Source: Ailurus styani
Taxonomy: Eukaryota > Chordata > Mammalia > Carnivora > Ailuridae
Direction of reading: 5' to 3'
Length of the DNA stretch: 64,000 nucleotides
Assembly: GCA_002007465.1 (NCBI GenBank)
Contig: LNAC01000277.1
Span: 1,018,989 to 1,082,988 of the forward strand
Made by a program: the position numbers and the translations under genes. The notes below the pieces were generated by a model. The model saw only the letters and a list, made by a program, of their open reading frames with translations. It was not told the DNA's origin and did no database searches. Positions 60,413 to 64,000 of this stretch are shown piece by piece; position 1 is the first letter of the stretch, and every line of letters starts with the position of its first letter.

Positions 60413-61060
60413 TTTTTTGTTTCTTTGTTTTTTGTTTTTAGGGGATTTTTTTTTCAGTGTTCCAAGATTCATTGTTTATGCACCACATCCAGCGCTCCAT
60501 GTAATACATGCCCTCCTTAATACCCACCATCAGGCTCACCCATTCCCCCTCCCTTCTCCCCCCCATAACTCTCAGTTTGTTTCCCAGAGTCCACAGTCTC
60601 TCATGGTTCGTCTCCCCCTCCGATTTACTACAATTCACTTTTCCTTTCCTTCTAATGTCCTCCATTTTATTCCTTATGTTCCACAAATAAGTGAAACCAT
60701 ATGATAATTGACTTTCTCTGCTTGACTTAGTTCACTCAGCATAATCTCCTCCAGACCCGTCCATGTTGATACAAAAGCTGGGTATTCATCCTTTCTGATG
60801 GCTGAGTAATATTCCATTGTATATATGGACCACATCTTCTTTATCCATTCTTCTGTTGAAGGTCATCTCAGCTCTTTCCACAGTTTGGCAATCGTGGACA
60901 TTGCTGCTATGAACATTGGGGTGCATATGGCCCTTCTTTTCACTACATCTGTATCTTTGGGGTAAATTGCAGATTGGTAGTGCAATTGCAGGGTCATAGG
61001 ATAGCTCTATTTTTAATTTTTTGAGTAATCTCCATACTGTTTTCCAAAGTGGCTGCACCA
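60413..61060 (-). mobile_element. Young 5'-truncated L1
   Basis: Poly-T, then a well-preserved antisense L1 3' UTR and ORF2 C-terminus (minus-strand frame includes [20 protein letters not shown]). Perfect 10-bp duplication AGTGACTTTT at 60403-60412 and 61061-61070. About 650 bp remain of a 6-kb element. Confidence 0.93.
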
Positions 61061-61070
61061 AGTGACTTTT

Positions 61071-62438
61071 AGAAAAGAGGATTCTTGGACAGTTCCCTAA
61101 GAAGTTATTCCACAACCTGACAGCAATCCAAGTCAGAAAGAAGAGAAAAATGTGAAGACAGAACACTAACAAGAAAATCCTGAATTTCACACCAGGAGGG
61201 ACTGGTGATCCTATCCACAGTATCGATGGAGAGGAGGAAAATGAGGCTTGTCATTTGCTGTCACTCCAGTCACTCCTGAAGTCAGGGGCAGGCAGTGATC
61301 CCGCTGGCCTGTCACAGAGCTCCTCCTGAGCTCTTGGAGACCAGGAGGAGGTGTCTGTTTAATTAGTTGCACAGAAAGTATCTGGGTTGGAAGTGAATGA
61401 TTCCACTGAAAGGGGTTGAGAGCCTTCCTGCACTGCCCTGCCCTGCTCTGGTGCCTGAGCCCTGGCCACCATGGGGTTGGGGACCTGGACACGCAGAAGC
61501 AAGAAATGCAGCAGCTAGAGCACAATCCCCTTCTCTACCAAGCAGCACAGACAACTGGAGAAGCACAGGGCACGTGGAAGGGCAAGAGGACCTTCAACTC
61601 AGCAACTAACCAAGTGCAAGCAGAACCTTAGGACGCTACTGCTGTACCCCAGCCTGAGGGTGGAGGGAAGCTGTAGGAGCCCAGCCCAGCCTTCCCCAGT
61701 GCAGACGCTAGTGGGCAAAGCTAACGGCCATGTGGGTGTGATTAACGTTGTTGACCTTGCTTTTAACCATTTCTTTCCCTTGTTATGCAGGTAATATATG
61801 GTGATTGTAAAGGAGAGAAAGGAGAAAGGAAAGCAGGAAGGCAGGGAGGGAGGGGGGAAAAGAGAAGGGAAGAAAAAAAAGGTAAGCAAAGAGAAGGGGG
61901 TACCATTGAGGGAAACCTAGTGAAGGATACATGGGACATCTCTATGCCATTTTTGCAACTTCCTATACATTTATACTATACATCTATAATTATTTCCAAA
62001 TACAAGTAAAAGAAAGAAGAAATTCCATAATTCTACCCCACAGAAATCCCACCATTGATAGTGTGGCATGTGCCTTTGGTTCCATGTGTGTGTCTGTGTA
62101 ATTCATTGAAATTACCAAAGCATGGTAAATTAAATGAGAGCTAATTATAGAGCAGGACTAAGTCATTATCGCTGAATGTGTTGCATCTTAATAAAGTTCC
62201 CACAATTCCTCCACGTAAAGCTATATATAGCTCTGAATCGCAAAGGTCTTACCTGACTTTAGAGCAAGGATTCTGTTGCTTCAATTGGCAAAACTCCTGT
62301 ATGCAGCCGCCTTGCGGAATTCTGCCTTAAATGTGTGTGTTTGTGTCTGGGTATACCACTGTCTCAGTTTCTCCTAGAAAATACTCCTGTCCCGAGGGCT
62401 CGGAATCCTGCCATTTAGGTAGGAAACAATTCTCACAC
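61071..62438. other. Intergenic, with a purine tract
   Basis: Nothing supportable as a gene. A nearly pure purine tract lies at 61807-61882. Confidence 0.4.
61807..61882 (+). repeat. Polypurine tract
   Basis: About 75 bases made almost only of A and G (GGAGAAAGG, GGGAGGGAGG and AAGAGAAGGG motifs). The Lys/Glu/Gly-rich frame across it is an artefact. Confidence 0.85.
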
Positions 62439-62455
62439 AAAAGTGACTAGTATAG

Positions 62456-62651
62456 AGGCGCCTGGGTGGCTCAGTGGGTTAAAGGCTCTGCCTTCCTCTC
62501 AGGTCATGATCCCAAGGTCCTGGGATGGAGCCCGGAATCAGGCTCTCTGCTCAGCAGGGAGCCTGCTTCCTTCTCTCTCTGCCTGTCTCTCTGCCTACTT
62601 GTGATCTCTCTCTGTGTGTCAAATAAATAAATAAATAATCTTTAATTTAAA
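62456..62651 (+). mobile_element. Young carnivore SINE
   Basis: Near-consensus plus-strand copy. Perfect 17-bp duplication AAAAGTGACTAGTATAG at 62439-62455 and 62652-62668. Confidence 0.95.
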
Positions 62652-62929
62652 AAAAGTGACTAGTATAGCCAATGAAGAATGACATCGCCCAAGTAACAGG
62701 ATATAAAAAGAGATTTCCAAGAAATCCATATCCTGAACACAGAAGATAGAAAGAAAGGAGATGTGGTGAAGGGTGTGTGTTAGCGGCCTCAAAATCAGCC
62801 CAGTACTATGTGCTGCCTTGACATCAGAAACCAGAAGGGCCTTGAACGGCCTCACCACAAGTTCCCCTCCCCACTCTGTTCCTGTGGATAAGCTGCCTTA
62901 GCCAAACAAGCCAGCTTAGGTTTGAAGTT

Positions 62930-63490
62930 CTCTGCGGGCCCACGGAATCAGACGAACAAGCCAATCGCATCCTCCCTTGGGAACCAGGGGGCAACCCAGC
63001 CTCTAGTACAAAACCTGCCTCCACCGCCCCGCTGGTCCACCGCGCCCCAGGGCAACCCCGGCAAGACTCAGCGCGGCAGGTGGATTCCTCCTTCCCTGCG
63101 CGAGGAACACGTGACCGACAAGCTGCGGCCAATCTCAGCGGCTCACTGTCACCGGCGAGCGTTTGGCCATCCCCCAAGCTCTAGGCGGGTACTCCGTCCT
63201 TCCCCCGCAGGGGAAGAGGAGGCGACCACACAGGGTGGGGTCCGAGCCCTGCCTTTCCTCCCTTTGTAGAGTAAATGTCAACAAAGGCAGGGCTTGCCTT
63301 TCAGGGGTGGCTCTGCCGGCCTGGGAAGAACTACCGCAGCAGGGTAGGCGGGCGGCCGCAGGGCCGGGCACCCCCAGGCAGCTGCCGAACAGCCGGGCGG
63401 CAGAGCTGGGAGTCACACCGGCGCACCCAGCACACCCCGCTTGTTCGCAGGAGGAAGGAAGCTCGTTCTCTCTGCGCGGTCCTATTTTCT
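62930..63490. promoter_or_regulatory. CpG-rich promoter-like island without a recognised gene
   Basis: GC content rises sharply and CpG dinucleotides become frequent. CCAAT boxes of NF-Y type lie at 62961-62965 (agCCAATcg) and 63129-63133 (ggCCAATct), and an E-box CACGTG at 63108-63113. No TATA box is seen. Open frames of 115-147 codons occur on both strands but look like GC-rich chance frames. Likely a TATA-less promoter for a transcript leaving the window or for a lncRNA. Confidence 0.55.
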
Positions 63491-64000
63491 TGTTAGTGAG
63501 GTTTTTCCACATTAAATGTGTAAAAGGGCATAATCAGAAGCATGCTTCTGAGTTCTGGGCATATTTGAGTAATTCAGAACAGGCGTCTGCTGCCCAAAGG
63601 GGCTAATAAACGGAAAGGCTAGGAAAACAATCTCCTGCGATTATCTTTCCTTCAAGAACCAAAGGAATGAGAGTAAATAACTTCATTAATGAAGAAAGTG
63701 TCCTCCGCTGATTTTGGGATCATTAGTCATATCTGTCCTTTCAAAGATCTTCATACTTTGGGGGGGGACAGTTCCCCCTATAATGGTTCAGAGTATTCCC
63801 ACAACGTACAGGAGGAACTTAGTATTTATTGAAGACGGGAGGAGGCAATGTAGACGGTATTATTCTCGGATACCAGAGAAGTCTCTTGTTTAGACAGAGC
63901 TGATGGCTGCCACCTGCAGAGTCAGCAGATAGCAATGTCATTGGGAGAAAAGGCTGGCTGGTACTCAGGCCTGGTGGTGCACTGGGGGTCCTGGGCTCCA
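63491..64000. other. Flank of the CpG island, nothing recognised
   Basis: GC content drops again; no gene or repeat can be supported to the window end. Confidence 0.4.

Noticed and set aside
63163..63606. 147-codon plus-strand frame in the CpG island
   Set aside because: Long frames are expected in GC-rich DNA, a minus-strand frame overlaps it, and the wording resembles no protein.

Overview
This window looks like nuclear DNA of a carnivoran mammal of the arctoid (non-dog caniform) branch, most likely a mustelid or close relative. The evidence is about thirty tRNA-Lys-derived carnivore SINEs whose head reads GCGCCTGGGTGGCTCAG and whose young copies carry a GCCTACTTGTGATCTCTC tail rather than the dog SINEC_Cf tail. 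There are also carnivore-type L1 copies, older eutherian L1, L2, MIR, MaLR and Tigger1 remnants, and a sparse spliced gene. Nothing prokaryotic, no CRISPR array and no dense gene cluster is present.

Layout. Bases 1-183 are a GC-rich, CpG-rich first exon. Introns and exons of one small plus-strand gene run from there to about 23,672. Coding exons at 13,855-13,981, 15,958-16,111, 19,391-19,446 and 23,366-23,514 join in frame through canonical AG/GT sites into a 161-residue, Lys-rich, non-membrane protein that ends at a TGA followed by an AATAAA signal. I recognise it tentatively as the orthologue of human C8orf89, a protein of unknown function; that name is from memory. Its introns hold a Tigger1 DNA transposon (about 6.43-8.06 kb), an old minus-strand L1 split by a younger twin-primed L1 (9.35-13.49 kb), and many SINEs.

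From 23.7 to 62.9 kb no gene can be supported. This stretch holds a nearly full-length dead plus-strand L1 (31.94-38.30 kb, itself carrying a SINE), MaLR LTRs, MIR and L2 pieces, a long old minus-strand L1 carrying seven SINEs (49.84-55.01 kb), a young 5'-truncated L1 (60.41-61.06 kb), and one isolated exon-like segment (56,884-56,957). At 62.93-63.49 kb there is a CpG-rich segment with two CCAAT boxes and an E-box that looks like a promoter with no recognisable gene attached.

I did not find an undescribed biological system here. The best leads are modest: a long upstream ORF that would overlap the start of the small gene, a strong internal donor in its exon 3, the orphan exon, the gene-less CpG island, and several layered transposon insertions whose order can be read from the sequence. 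Repeat family names come from remembered consensus sequences and were not checked by a search; repeat borders without a target-site duplication are accurate to about 10-30 bases.
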